Below, in pieces: positions 11,752-21,830 of a stretch of DNA of 64,000 nt. Within the stretch, counting starts at the first letter, position 1. Every line of letters begins with the position of its first letter. The stretch is from Branchiostoma floridae (lineage: Eukaryota > Chordata > Leptocardii > Amphioxiformes > Branchiostomatidae), in assembly GCF_000003815.2 (NCBI RefSeq), contig NC_049983.1, forward strand, positions 3,324,906 through 3,388,905. Reading direction: 5' to 3'. A program made the translations under genes and the position numbers. A model generated the notes under the pieces. It was not told where the DNA came from and did no database searches. It saw only the letters and a list, made by a program, of their open reading frames with translations.

Positions 11752-12281
11752 AGAAGATCTACCTGTTCTCTTTGAAGGCTTTGTTGATACTGCCGGAAAG
11801 TTTTTGCTCCCTGTACTAGATCCTAGGAAACCTGGGACTGGTCAGCCTCAGACGTCACTACGTGGACACCTCCAGGCTCAGGGTGAAGGAGCTTAGCATC
11901 TCCAGCATTCAGCACTGCTGTGACCGGCTTTTGCTGTCTGACGTGCCCCCCTCCCCCATATCACACCGGCGGCACTCTGCACACTCAGCGGGTCCTGTAA
12001 TAGGGACCCGGGCCGGTGGGTATTTAGTACATGGTACATCAACGACAACGCACAAAGTCTTTGACCTTTATTGAGAAGTCTTAGTTGTTCTCTTTGAAGG
12101 CTTTGTTGATGCTGCCGGAAGTTTTTGCTCCCTGTACTAGATCCTAGGAAACCTGAGGGACCGGTCAGCCTCAGGCCTCACCCAGACGTCACTACGTGGA
12201 CACCTCCCGGCTCAGGGCAAAGAAACTTAGCATCTCCAGCATTCAACACTGCTGTCCTCGACGTCAAGTCTGCACCAGTCC
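11752..12281 (+). promoter_or_regulatory. Tandem 5' monomers (promoter region) of the complete LINE
   Basis: Two ~321-bp units lie in tandem. GTTCTCTTTGAAGGCTTTGT occurs at 11765 and 12087, and AGATCCTAGGAAACCTG at about 11818 and 12139. The second unit is cut short and leads straight into the ORF1 start at 12282. Tandem 5' monomers with promoter activity are known in several LINE lineages. Promoter function here is inferred from position. Confidence 0.7.
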
Positions 12282-14231
12282 ATGATGTCTGCACCGTCCG
12301 AGCTACAGATAAGGATTGAAAATATTTTACTTGCTTTTGAGAGTCAGCAAGACAATTTCCCCTGGCAGTTAGACAGAGTTAGAGAAGTCTTGCCAACAGA
12401 TAGTGTTACTGCTTGTGAAGCCCTCAAATCTGCACGTTCCAAACTGTTTCTACAAGCTAGAGATAATCTTCTGAGTGAACATAAATGTGAGCTATCTTGT
12501 CTGGTTAACAGAAGGAGAGGTCAGTCACAAGTTATCCTGTTAGCCAAGGACTGTGTAGCCCTAAGTAACTTTGTGAGATTTGGAAGGTACTCGAAAGCTC
12601 TGGCTGAGTGTGTTAAAATGCCTCTGCCCTCTGTTGTCTCCGACAGCGAGGATGAGAACTTTGAACAGGTCACCAATGAGTCTGTTAGTGCTGAGACATT
12701 ACCAAAGTCTAAAACTTTGGCAGCTGAAACGTCACCTAAACGCGTGGCTGGTGAGCCAGTGAAGAACAGCCTACCTCCTTCCCCATCAGACATTGAAACG
12801 TTGGAGGCTGAAACGTCACCAAAGCGCGTGGCTGGTGAGCCAGTGAAGATCAGCCTACCTCCTTCCCCTTCAGACATTGATATGTTGGAGGCTGAAACGT
12901 CACCAAAGCGCGTGGCTGGTGAGCCAGTGAAGATCAACCTACCTCCTTCCCCTTCAGACATTGATACGTTGGAGGCTGAAACGTCACCAAAGCGCGTGGC
13001 TGGTGAGCCAGTGAAGATCAGCCTACCTCCCTCCTCACCAGTCCCAGAAGTCCCGAAACCTAGTCTTGAATCCATCACACTGGAACTTCGGAATGTAGCA
13101 AACACATTGGCCTCAGTTCAAGAAAATGTGTACATGTTATCACAAGGACTACGGGATGAAAATGCGTCCCTAAAAGAAGTGATTCGTATTCTTATGACCG
13201 ATGGAAAACACTCGTCCAGTACAGTCAGGGAGGACACGGAGGACACATGGAATCACGTGTCTAAAGGCCCCCCTGCAACTAGTAATCTTTTCCCTTCGAG
13301 TAGTACTAGTGTTCCCCTGTCAAACAGATATCAGTCACTTCTGGATATAGAGGAGGAGCGCAGTGATGATGAGTACCAACGTAGTCCCACGCCACAAGTA
13401 AAGAACTCTAGGCTGTTTCCCAGAAGATCAGGTTTCAGTCAAGGTACCCGTGGTCCACAGTCTCCCAGAAGATCAGGTTTCAGTCAAGGCACCCATGGTC
13501 CACAGTCTCTCAGAAGATCAGGTTCCAGTCAAGCTACCCGTGGTCCACAGTCTCCCAGAAGATCAGGTTTCAGTCAAGCTACCCGTGGCCCACAGTCTCC
13601 CAGAAGATCAGGTTTCAGTCAAGCTACCCGTCCACAGATACCCCAACACAAAAGTCAGCCCTGGAAAAGACCGGATGTTGTGATTTTGGCAGACTCCATG
13701 ACGAAAGACTTGAATCCAAGGCGTATGTCCCGAAGCACTGGGAAAGTAGTCATATGTAGGACACACAGAGGAGCTCGTTTAGAGCAGGTTGAAAGATTGG
13801 CAGAGAATGATCTATCTGACATCCAACCTCAGTTGCTCATTCTTCACGTTGGGACGAACAACCTTCATGAAGACATTTCTTCCATAACGAGAAAATTCGA
13901 GACCCTGGGCAACAGTATGTCCGGAAACTCGACTCAACTCTGCTTCTCCAGTTTGGCAGTCAGAGACGGGTCTACTGTGAAAGTGAGCAAAGTTAACCAG
14001 CATCTAGCATCCTTGTGTGCTAGGAAAGGGTGGGGGTTTTTGGACAACAAAGACATTGAGCTGCATCACTTGTACGATGGAGTCCATCTCACCGCGAAAG
14101 GAACAGCTCTTCTAGCCACCCATCTAAACGACTACATCCGGCAGGGTTTTCAGGAGGATGTATTCAACAGGAGAGGCCGATGGAGCGAAGTCCAAAGGAG
14201 ACTAGTGCAACTCAGTCGGAAGAGTTACTGA
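12282..14231 (+). CDS. LINE ORF1: repeat-rich protein with GDSL/SGNH esterase domain
   Basis: The frame gives 649 residues with no internal stop. The N-terminal ~145 residues match nothing I recognise. Residues ~148-258 are four copies of a 28-residue unit (AETSPKRVAGEPVK...), 84 bp each, starting at 12723, 12807, 12891 and 12975. A likely coiled coil follows (~262-306). Five copies of a 15-residue unit (RRSGFSQGTRGPQSP type, 45 bp) span ~380-454. The last ~185 residues form an SGNH-hydrolase fold with ILADSM (block I, Ala replacing Gly), HVGTNNL (block III) and YDGVHLT (block V with Asp and His). Esterase-bearing ORF1 proteins are established for CR1-group LINEs, where they are thought to act in RNP formation or membrane/lipid handling. 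ORF1 overlaps ORF2 by 52 bp. Confidence 0.85.
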   Translation: MMSAPSELQIRIENILLAFESQQDNFPWQLDRVREVLPTDSVTACEALKSARSKLFLQARDNLLSEHKCELSCLVNRRRGQSQVILLAKDCVALSNFVRFGRYSKALAECVKMPLPSVVSDSEDENFEQVTNESVSAETLPKSKTLAAETSPKRVAGEPVKNSLPPSPSDIETLEAETSPKRVAGEPVKISLPPSPSDIDMLEAETSPKRVAGEPVKINLPPSPSDIDTLEAETSPKRVAGEPVKISLPPSSPVPEVPKPSLESITLELRNVANTLASVQENVYMLSQGLRDENASLKEVIRILMTDGKHSSSTVREDTEDTWNHVSKGPPATSNLFPSSSTSVPLSNRYQSLLDIEEERSDDEYQRSPTPQVKNSRLFPRRSGFSQGTRGPQSPRRSGFSQGTHGPQSLRRSGSSQATRGPQSPRRSGFSQATRGPQSPRRSGFSQATRPQIPQHKSQPWKRPDVVILADSMTKDLNPRRMSRSTGKVVICRTHRGARLEQVERLAENDLSDIQPQLLILHVGTNNLHEDISSITRKFETLGNSMSGNSTQLCFSSLAVRDGSTVKVSKVNQHLASLCARKGWGFLDNKDIELHHLYDGVHLTAKGTALLATHLNDYIRQGFQEDVFNRRGRWSEVQRRLVQLSRKSY

Positions 14232-17200
14232 CTCAGCAGACAGACACAGACTCCTGCCTAAACGATAATAATAACGATGAAAGACTGTCAATTGGGAACA
14301 TTTTTCTTAGTAGTAGAACTCTGAGATCGGTTAGCTCTTCTGCAGCGCCCCCGCTACATAGGGATGACAATAGCAAAGATCGTAAGGAATTGCATAAAGT
14401 AGATAGCGCAAGCCAAATCAAAGTTTTATACATGAATGGTCGTAGTATCAAATCTGTTAACAGTCGGCGAAATAAATTAGTGCTGTTCCAAAACCTTGTT
14501 GAATCAAATCAGCCTTCTTTAGTGGCAGTAACTGAAACTTGGCTAACCCCAAGTATCAAAGACGACGAATTGCTTCCCAAGCGCTACTTGCTTTATCGCA
14601 AAGATCGTTGTACTGTCATTCCCGGCAAAATCGGCGGGGGCATTCTCTTAGCTGTCAATGGCAATATTCTGTCAAGAAGGAGGTCTGATATTGAACCTGT
14701 TGACGAAATCTTGGTCTGCGAAATGCTCACAGAAAAACAGGGGAAAATCGGTATCATCTTGTTTTATAGACCCCCTAATGGGGACTTACTGGCATTTACT
14801 AATAACCTCCAATATACATTGCGTTTGGCCGACCAAGAATACAACAAGGTGGTCTTATTAGGTGATTTGAATCTCCCTAATATCGATTGGTGTAGTTTGA
14901 TAGGCAATTCTACTACAGAAAACCAGTTTTGTGATGTTTTGAATGATTTCTCACTAACACAGGTTAATAATGTTACTTCTAACAGTCATAACCATCTTTT
15001 GGATGTGATTCTGACTAACGTTCCTGAAAAATGTTCCAAAGTTGAAAAAGTATCATCTGATTTTCCTACTGATCACACTATTCTACAGTTTGACCTGAAT
15101 TTTCGTACGGTATTCCGTCAATCAAACATGAAAAGACATGTCTACCAGTATAAAAAATGCAACTTTGATAACCTACGACAAAGTCTCAGAGACACTCTCG
15201 GTTCTCAAGGCTTTGTAGAATCTGATAGCATTGATGACTGTTGGGATACGTGGTTACAATGTTTGTGTGGCTTGGTTGAAAACCATGTACCAAAAGCTAA
15301 AATAAAAAATTCTTATTCCATGCCATGGTGTGATGGTGATGTCTACCATCTTAGAAATAAGAAGTTGACTGCATGGCGAAGGGCAAAGAAAACTAATCGC
15401 CCAGCCCACTGGCATAAGTTCCGGAAACTTAGAAATGGTCTACAAAAACTTATTCATTACAAGTACAAACTGTTTCTTGAGAACTTGGGATCCTTGGTCA
15501 ATAATAATCCTAAGAAATTTTGGACTTTCTTTAAAAATAAAACAAAATCACATTGCTTGCCACAAATTCTGAAATACAAACATTATCAAGGAACGACACC
15601 TACTGATAAAGCAAATCTGTTTAACAAGTTCTTCTTCTCTGTTTTTACTACCCCTGTAGTAAATCAGCCTCTCCCTGAGATCAGTGCTTGGAGACATCCC
15701 TTCCTCGGCAACATTGACTTTACAATCAAGGAAGTTCTAGATGTCTTGCTTACCTTAGATTGTACAAAAGCTATTGGCCCTGACTCTATATCCCCAGTGA
15801 TCCTACGCGAGGGTGCACACGTATTAGCTCCTCAACTTACTGCCATCTTCAACAAAAGTATCCAATCGGGCATAGTTCCAGCTAAATGGAAAGAAGCCAA
15901 CGTCTGTCCCGTCTTTAAGAAAGGCAGTAAAGACTCTGTTGAAAACTATCGACCCATTTCCTTACTCAGTGTAGTAAGTAAGGTTATGGAACGTTGCATT
16001 TTTAACCGTATTTTCCCTCACCTTCAAGACCAAATTCACCCACTACAACATGGCTTTATTAAAGGAAAATCTACTACTACCCAACTATTGGAAACCTTTC
16101 AAACCGTCGGGACAACTTTGGATCACAGTGGCCAGATAGATATAATTTACCTCGACTTTTCCAAAGCTTTTGACAGCATTCCACATCACCTTCTTGTACA
16201 CAAACTTAAGACATTTGGATTCCACTCGAATCTCCTAAATTGGTTCTCTGATTATCTGTCTAATAGAAGACAACGAGTAGTCATTGAAGGAGTTTCTTCA
16301 GACTGGCTTCCTGTAATATCCGGAGTCCCACAAGGTTCCATTTTGGGACCTCTACTTTTTTTACTTTATATTAATGACCTGCCCTCTACTATAGAATGTC
16401 CCATGGCCCTTTATGCTGATGACTCAAAATGTTACAAGCAAATTTCATCACCAGCTGATTGTATTTCCCTTCAGCATGATATTGACAACATGGTCGAATG
16501 GAGTGTCACATGGATGATGAAATTTAATACCTCTAAATGTAACGTGCTCACTATCTGTAGGTCTAAAACACCAGTGCTCTATGACTACGAAATTGAGGGA
16601 CAAGTGCTCTCATCAGTTACGGAATTTAATGACCTAGGTGTAACTATGTCCAACTGCCTATCTTTTAAGAGTCATATAAAAAACATCACAGCTAGTGCCA
16701 ACTCGACCCTCGGCTTTATTAAGAGATCTGTTGGTTACCATGCCCCTGCAAATGTTAAGAAAATCCTATATATTACACTAGTTAGGCCCAAACTCGAATA
16801 TTGCTCTTTGATCTGGTCCCCCCACACTCATAACTTAATTACTTCCCTTGAAAAAGTCCAAAGACGTGCTACAAAATACATTCTCAACAACCATACAACT
16901 GATTACAGGGATAGATTGATCTACTGCCAACTCTTACCTCTATCTTACCGCAGAGAATTATTAGACTTATCCTTCCTATTTAAATGTTTCTTGGGACAAT
17001 ACGGTATTGACATTCATCAATATATAAGTTTTCCACTCACATCCCTAAGATCCAACTCACAAGCCAAGCTCCAGCCCCAAAAATGTCTCACCACTACGTT
17101 TAAAAACTATTTCTTCCAAAGAATCGTTCACATCTGGAACGCTTTACCCCTCAACATTAGAACTCTAAAACTTTCCCCAGTTGTTACAATTAATACCTTT

Positions 17201-17311
17201 AAGAAAGCAATCCTAGTCCACTATCTCTCTCTTACCAACGACAGATTTAACTCCAACGACGTATGTACTTGGGTCACCCACTGTCAGTGTCCCAGTTGTA
17301 CACCTCTCTAG
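14180..17311 (+). CDS. LINE ORF2: AP endonuclease-reverse transcriptase (CR1/L2 group)
   Basis: This is an uninterrupted 1,043-residue frame. An exonuclease-endonuclease-phosphatase domain spans about residues 80-300, with VAVTETWL (catalytic Glu), FYRPPN, LLGDLNLPNIDW and a final SDFPTDH. The reverse transcriptase follows: VENYRPISLL (~585), YLDFSKAFDSIPHHLL (motif A Asp, ~657), GVPQGSILGPLLFLLYIND (~715) and ALYADDSK (motif C YADD, ~743). The thumb and C-terminus carry RPKLEYCSLIW and EKVQRRATKYIL. The protein nicks target DNA and reverse-transcribes its own RNA there. It starts inside ORF1 in another frame, so translation probably depends on reinitiation or coupling. All catalytic residues I can check are present, so the copy may be competent. 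Confidence 0.9.
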   Translation: MERSPKETSATQSEELLTQQTDTDSCLNDNNNDERLSIGNIFLSSRTLRSVSSSAAPPLHRDDNSKDRKELHKVDSASQIKVLYMNGRSIKSVNSRRNKLVLFQNLVESNQPSLVAVTETWLTPSIKDDELLPKRYLLYRKDRCTVIPGKIGGGILLAVNGNILSRRRSDIEPVDEILVCEMLTEKQGKIGIILFYRPPNGDLLAFTNNLQYTLRLADQEYNKVVLLGDLNLPNIDWCSLIGNSTTENQFCDVLNDFSLTQVNNVTSNSHNHLLDVILTNVPEKCSKVEKVSSDFPTDHTILQFDLNFRTVFRQSNMKRHVYQYKKCNFDNLRQSLRDTLGSQGFVESDSIDDCWDTWLQCLCGLVENHVPKAKIKNSYSMPWCDGDVYHLRNKKLTAWRRAKKTNRPAHWHKFRKLRNGLQKLIHYKYKLFLENLGSLVNNNPKKFWTFFKNKTKSHCLPQILKYKHYQGTTPTDKANLFNKFFFSVFTTPVVNQPLPEISAWRHPFLGNIDFTIKEVLDVLLTLDCTKAIGPDSISPVILREGAHVLAPQLTAIFNKSIQSGIVPAKWKEANVCPVFKKGSKDSVENYRPISLLSVVSKVMERCIFNRIFPHLQDQIHPLQHGFIKGKSTTTQLLETFQTVGTTLDHSGQIDIIYLDFSKAFDSIPHHLLVHKLKTFGFHSNLLNWFSDYLSNRRQRVVIEGVSSDWLPVISGVPQGSILGPLLFLLYINDLPSTIECPMALYADDSKCYKQISSPADCISLQHDIDNMVEWSVTWMMKFNTSKCNVLTICRSKTPVLYDYEIEGQVLSSVTEFNDLGVTMSNCLSFKSHIKNITASANSTLGFIKRSVGYHAPANVKKILYITLVRPKLEYCSLIWSPHTHNLITSLEKVQRRATKYILNNHTTDYRDRLIYCQLLPLSYRRELLDLSFLFKCFLGQYGIDIHQYISFPLTSLRSNSQAKLQPQKCLTTTFKNYFFQRIVHIWNALPLNIRTLKLSPVVTINTFKKAILVHYLSLTNDRFNSNDVCTWVTHCQCPSCTPL

Positions 17312-17573
17312 ATATCTCATATTCCATCTTACCATTATTTCTATGATTTATTTCTTTATATTTGTTATTATTGTATATTTGCTTTTATTGTCGTTGACAA
17401 AATCATTATTATTTGATTGTACAATTGTTATTATTTGTTATCATTATGATTATTTTTCTATTATTGTATAATTTAGTTGCACGGGAGGCAACTAGTAAAG
17501 GTTTTACCTGTTTTTGCCTCCCTACCATTTTGTAAACACAATATGGTGAAGTTCAAATAAATAAATAAATAAA
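17312..17573 (+). mobile_element. LINE 3' UTR with stem-loop and (AAAT)n tail
   Basis: The AT-rich 3' UTR contains a perfect 9-bp stem, GGGAGGCAA at 17483-17491 with TTGCCTCCC at 17514-17522, and an inner GTAAA/TTTAC stem. It ends with ATGGTGAAGTTC and an AAATAAATAAAT tail near 17555-17573. In CR1/L2-type LINEs such 3' stems are recognised by the reverse transcriptase. A short copy of the same end sits at 33582-33660. Confidence 0.8.
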
Positions 17574-18339
17574 CACACTTGTAACTTTGACAAAGACGTT
17601 CACATGTTTGAAAGGTTGCTTCTATGTGATGCAAAACCACTTCCAGAATTTGAATACGTCCGTCACCTAGCCAGCATAATTTATTCATGCTGTAGAAGAA
17701 CCACAAACATCCCAGACAACCACAGTCGGTAACGACGATATTGAGTTTTGGGATAATGTGACATTATCCATCGTTGTTATTTTGTAAAACATAAAATAAA
17801 AACATCACGTAGTTCTACTGTACTTGTACAAGTCACTGTCACAACTTGAATCTTGTAACCGTAGTAGGTAAAAAGATCTCTGAATCTGATGACCCGTGCG
17901 CAACGGCTGCAGTATATTGTCAAATATAACGCTATGTACTCAAGTCGTATTGTTTTTTTTTTCAGTCCTTCCTTCTATTCTATATTACCGGCATTGAAAG
18001 GGACCAGCTCACAAAATACATGCTGTAAACTAAAGGAAGCCCTACAAAGATTTCCTTTGTAATGTATTGACGGTATTTAACAGCCAGTAATCGACGGACA
18101 ATAGGTGTGAAATATTCCTCCCTGCCCCTTGCGTGCCACCAGTTTAGTGTTAATTAGTTACTCTGCATTTGAACGAGCGGACTTCATGGGCGTTGCCCTC
18201 GCTAGAAATCTACTTGTGAATGGGAATCAGAGCTAGGCCCCCTCCCCCAAACACTACAAGTTGTATCAAGTATTTTACCTTGAAATTCTTCATCCATAGC
18301 GTCGAAACAGGTTTTCTTGTGCCGCTTCAGTCACATATC
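17574..18339. other. Intergenic DNA, no gene recognised
   Basis: No convincing exon, terminal repeat or tandem repeat is seen. Confidence 0.4.
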
Positions 18340-18930
18340 CTCCGTTTCTGAGGGGCGCGCAGCCCAAAATTTGGCGCGTCAGGATCACGCGGCGCCGCCG
18401 GCCGGCCAAATCGGGGCGATCGTCAGGGAAAACAGCCCAGCGCTTCGCCGATCACATCAAAACGTAGCCCTGTTTTTTGTCGTCATTTTGGCACCCCGAA
18501 CAAGAAAAAATAAAATTCGTTCGGTGATTTTTATCATTAAAGATCGACAAATCCTTTCAAGTTGACTTTTATCCCCCCAAAAAATTAATTTTTCCTCATG
18601 TTCCAGGCATCATTTTAAAGCTTGAAATGTGCTCTTTCAACATTCATTCTGCTGCGGTCTAAGACTGCGAAGCGCAAGCGCAGTAAAGTAGGGGTTCCCG
18701 GAAGTGTGGAAGCAGGATCCGAAGCCCCGACCTCCCCGCTTACACCGGCGAATTTCTGGCATTTTAAAAATTTACAAGCAAAATAAACACATCACAAGAA
18801 AAAGAAACTTATATCCTTTATTTTGATGGGTAACTTTACCTCTAGAACCGGATAGTTTTTGTACCGCGGGTGTGGGAAGATGGTAGGAAATTTACGGATC
18901 GCCGTACGGCAGAGGGTTTTCGCGGATCAA
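18340..18930. other. Locally GC/CpG-rich patches (possible promoter or GC-rich repeat)
   Basis: 18350-18440 and 18655-18760 are much richer in GC and CpG than their surroundings. They contain GGCGCGCAG, GCGGCGCCGCCGGCCGGCC and GCGAAGCGCAAGCGCAG, the last resembling an NRF1-type site. No first exon could be linked to them. They may be an unlinked promoter or a GC-rich repeat. Confidence 0.25.
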
Positions 18931-19992
18931 ATTATGAATATTCGCAAGGGCCTCTGGGACGCTATATGTAAGTGTTATGTATATATATTCGATTTATTTG
19001 GAAAATATTTCATCTTAATGAATTGCTAATGCATGGTTAAATGTTAAAGCAATTATTTGATGATATGCTGCACCAATCTAAGGAATATCATACTTCATTT
19101 ATCAAATTCAATGAAATATCAGGGGCAATTACTGACCACAAACAATGACTCATGACAGAGCTTTTAAGAAGTATACAAATTCTTAGCAGATACTGTAAAT
19201 CACTTTATTTTCACGGTCTGAGAAAATTGAACTTGTTCTCGGAACTATATGTTCACTGTCGAGGCAAGTGCACATGAAAAAAGTCTGTGAATTATTTTTT
19301 ATCGGTAATGAAAAGTTCACGTTACAGTCGTCACCGTGAAAACAGTGAACATAACATTACAGTGAAAAAATCAGGAATTACAGTATTGAACAGGTCCGTT
19401 CATCACTCCATCACAACGGCGACTATTCTGGCCTCAGAGCATTTTGCCGCTAAGGCGGCAAAATGCAAAAATAATTCCATTCTTTATTATTTTCTACATC
19501 TTTATTCACCTTTACTATGGCAATCATTAGGCACAATCAATACCCTTTTAAAAGTTAAACAATAGGACAACTCTGCATCATCTTTGTTATGGAGGGAATC
19601 GAAAATTAATTTGCATATTTCAATCGTTAACATCCCATGGGCAAATTTCATGAAAATTTTCCCTCGAAATATTTTTATGTAACAAGCTTCCTTTCGATTT
19701 CTTCCCAGGTAATTCATTTTACGTTAATAAGCTTTTCAAGACTATCTTACTTCAAATTACAGTAAATATGACCCAAACAATGAAGTAGTTTCAGCGACGT
19801 GTTTTGTCGTGATCGTTAAGTAATTTAAAATGTAAGTAAGCTTTGATTTTACACATAGAAATGGCAAATAAAGATGAAATACCTTAACCCACAAAAAGCC
19901 GATACTGCAATGTACATTCCATATTACAAATACATTGCATTACATATGACATAAGTACACATCGACGTTACCACCATCGCTTACCCTGGTAA
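18931..19992. other. AT-rich intergenic DNA
   Basis: No gene or defined repeat is recognised. Confidence 0.4.
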
Positions 19993-20524
19993 TAAGGCCA
20001 CAGCAAGTAAATTTTATGGACGACATCAGCGCGCGCATTAATTTTCGCCTGAATTCGGAAAAAAACAAGATTTTTTCTTCTGCAGGGATGGTCAACAATA
20101 CGATAAAGTACCAAAGTAAGCAAATTGTAGCCTAATAATTGTACTTGTAGAAGTGACACTTGCGAGGTACTCAGGGCTGTACTTGTAGAAATGAAACTTA
20201 TTGGATAGTTGTAAAAGTGACACCAATATGGAAGCCATGAGTGTGGTTACCAACTTTGTTGGTGATGCCAGTCTACCACACTAGTGTCACTTTTACCACA
20301 CCAGTACATTTATTGAATACAGCAATTGAATGCCATGTTGGCTCTGATACCATGTTTTGTCCCTTTAATTCTTGTTACAACATTCATCACAACTTAATGG
20401 TGCCTATTTTGGAAAATGTAGCCATCTTGTTTTTTCACCCATCTTGTTTTTTTTTTCGCCCTATCGCACTTTTTTTGCTGTCTGCAGAGGATGTCATCCA
20501 TAAAATTTACTTGCTGTGGCCTAA
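19993..20524. mobile_element. MITE D, 526 bp, TAA target duplication
   Basis: The inverted termini begin GGCCACAGCAAGTAAATTTT and agree over about 30 bp with one mismatch (19996 inward and 20521 inward). TAA flanks both sides (19993-19995 and 20522-20524). A 3-bp TAA duplication is typical of PIF/Harbinger elements. The interior phrase GCGCGCATTAATTTTCG recurs, slightly changed, at 61180-61205, showing a second fragment. No transposase is present, so the element is non-autonomous. Confidence 0.75.
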
Positions 20525-20558
20525 AAAGAAATAAATGGATAAACTTAACTCTGCTGAT

Positions 20559-20787
20559 GTAACATACATTCTCATAACTCCACCAGGTGCCATTATACCG
20601 CCACCTTAAAAAACCTTGTTATAGAGACCTTCTCAAGATTGTCTTCAACTTATAAATATCTGAATTGTATTACATTTACGATATTTAACATTCGGTGTTC
20701 AAGACAGTCTTGGGAAGACCTCTATACTAACGTTTTTTGAGCTGGCGGTATAATGACACCTGGTGGAATTATGAGAATGTATGTTAC
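20559..20787. mobile_element. Foldback element E, 229 bp
   Basis: Nearly the whole unit is an inverted repeat. The left arm starts GTAACATACATTCTCATAA and the right arm is its near-complement, with arms of about 93 bp. The RNA or single strand would form a long hairpin. It lies 35 bp from MITE D. Confidence 0.8.
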
Positions 20788-20839
20788 AAACCATCAAATC
20801 GTCAACTCTAAACTTGGTTTACCAATTCTACATATAAGG

Positions 20840-21830
20840 ATCACCTGGCTATTGATATACAGTCAAACATGTAATAGTGACCACCTCTGCATATGAGCCA
20901 CCTGGTCATTAAAATACAGTCAAACCTGCACAAGAGACCCCTTCTACATAAGGACGACTTCGCTATTGATATACAGTCAAACCTGTACTCGTGACCACTT
21001 CTACAAAACGACCAACTGGCCATTAATACACAGTCAAACAATCATGTACAAGTGGCCACCTCAACGTAACAACCATCTGGCAATTGACATACAATGTACA
21101 AGTCACCACCTCTACGTTAGGACCACCAGACCATTGAAATAAGGTCAAACCAGTACTAGTACTAGTAACCACCTCTACAAAAGGACCACCTGACAACGTA
21201 TTAGAGAGTACTATTACATAAGGACCACCTGTCCATTGTCACAGTCAAACTGTACTAGAGACCACTTCTACATAAGGACCACCTGGCTATTCTCACTCAC
21301 TCACTCACTCATCCTCGTCAGTCTTCACTGAGGCGGGCAGTCAACCCCGTACTAGTGACCAATTCTACATATAAGGATCACCTGGCCATTGATATGCAGT
21401 CAAACCTGTCCTAGCGACCACTTCTACATAAGGACCACCTCGCTGTTGTAATACAGTCAAACCTGTACTAATGACCAACTGTACATAAAGACTACCTGAC
21501 CATTGATACGCAGTCAAACCTGCACTAGTAAGTGACCACCTCTACATAAGACCACATCGCTTTTGATATGCAGTCTAACATGTACTAGTGACCACAATAT
21601 AAGGACCACATCGCTTTTGATGTGCAGTAAAACCTGTATTAGTGACCACCTCTTGATGTGGACCACATGGTCATTGATACACAGTCAAACCTGTACAAGC
21701 GACCACCTCTAAATATGGACCACGTTGCCATTGAAATACAGTCAAACCTTACAAGTGACCACTCCTACATACGGACCACCTGATAACTGACAAAGTTTTA
21801 CAAGTGACCTCCTCTACGAAAGCTATTGTG
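20840..21830. repeat. Satellite of ~58-bp units derived from MITE C ends
   Basis: About 16 diverged units follow one another with a period of 57-60 bp. Each contains ACAGTCAAACCTGTACTAG, GTGACCACC, CTACATAAGGACCACC and TGGCCATTGATA. The unit matches the first ~50 bp of the TA-flanked MITE C found at 27495, 43583 and 63607 (CAGTCAAACCTGCC ... GCGACCACC ... TAGCGACCACCTGGCCAT). A short (CTCA)n run interrupts it at about 21294-21312. Confidence 0.85.

Noticed and set aside
12521-13105. 194-codon minus-strand frame
   Set aside because: It is the antisense shadow of the 84-bp repeats in LINE ORF1.
13450-13683. 77-codon repetitive plus-strand frame (HSLPEDQVSVKL type)
   Set aside because: It is an out-of-frame reading of the 45-bp repeats in ORF1.
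18317-18565. 82-codon frame in the GC-rich patch as a gene
   Set aside because: The frame is likely long only because GC-rich DNA has few stops. No motif, splice site or partner exon supports it.
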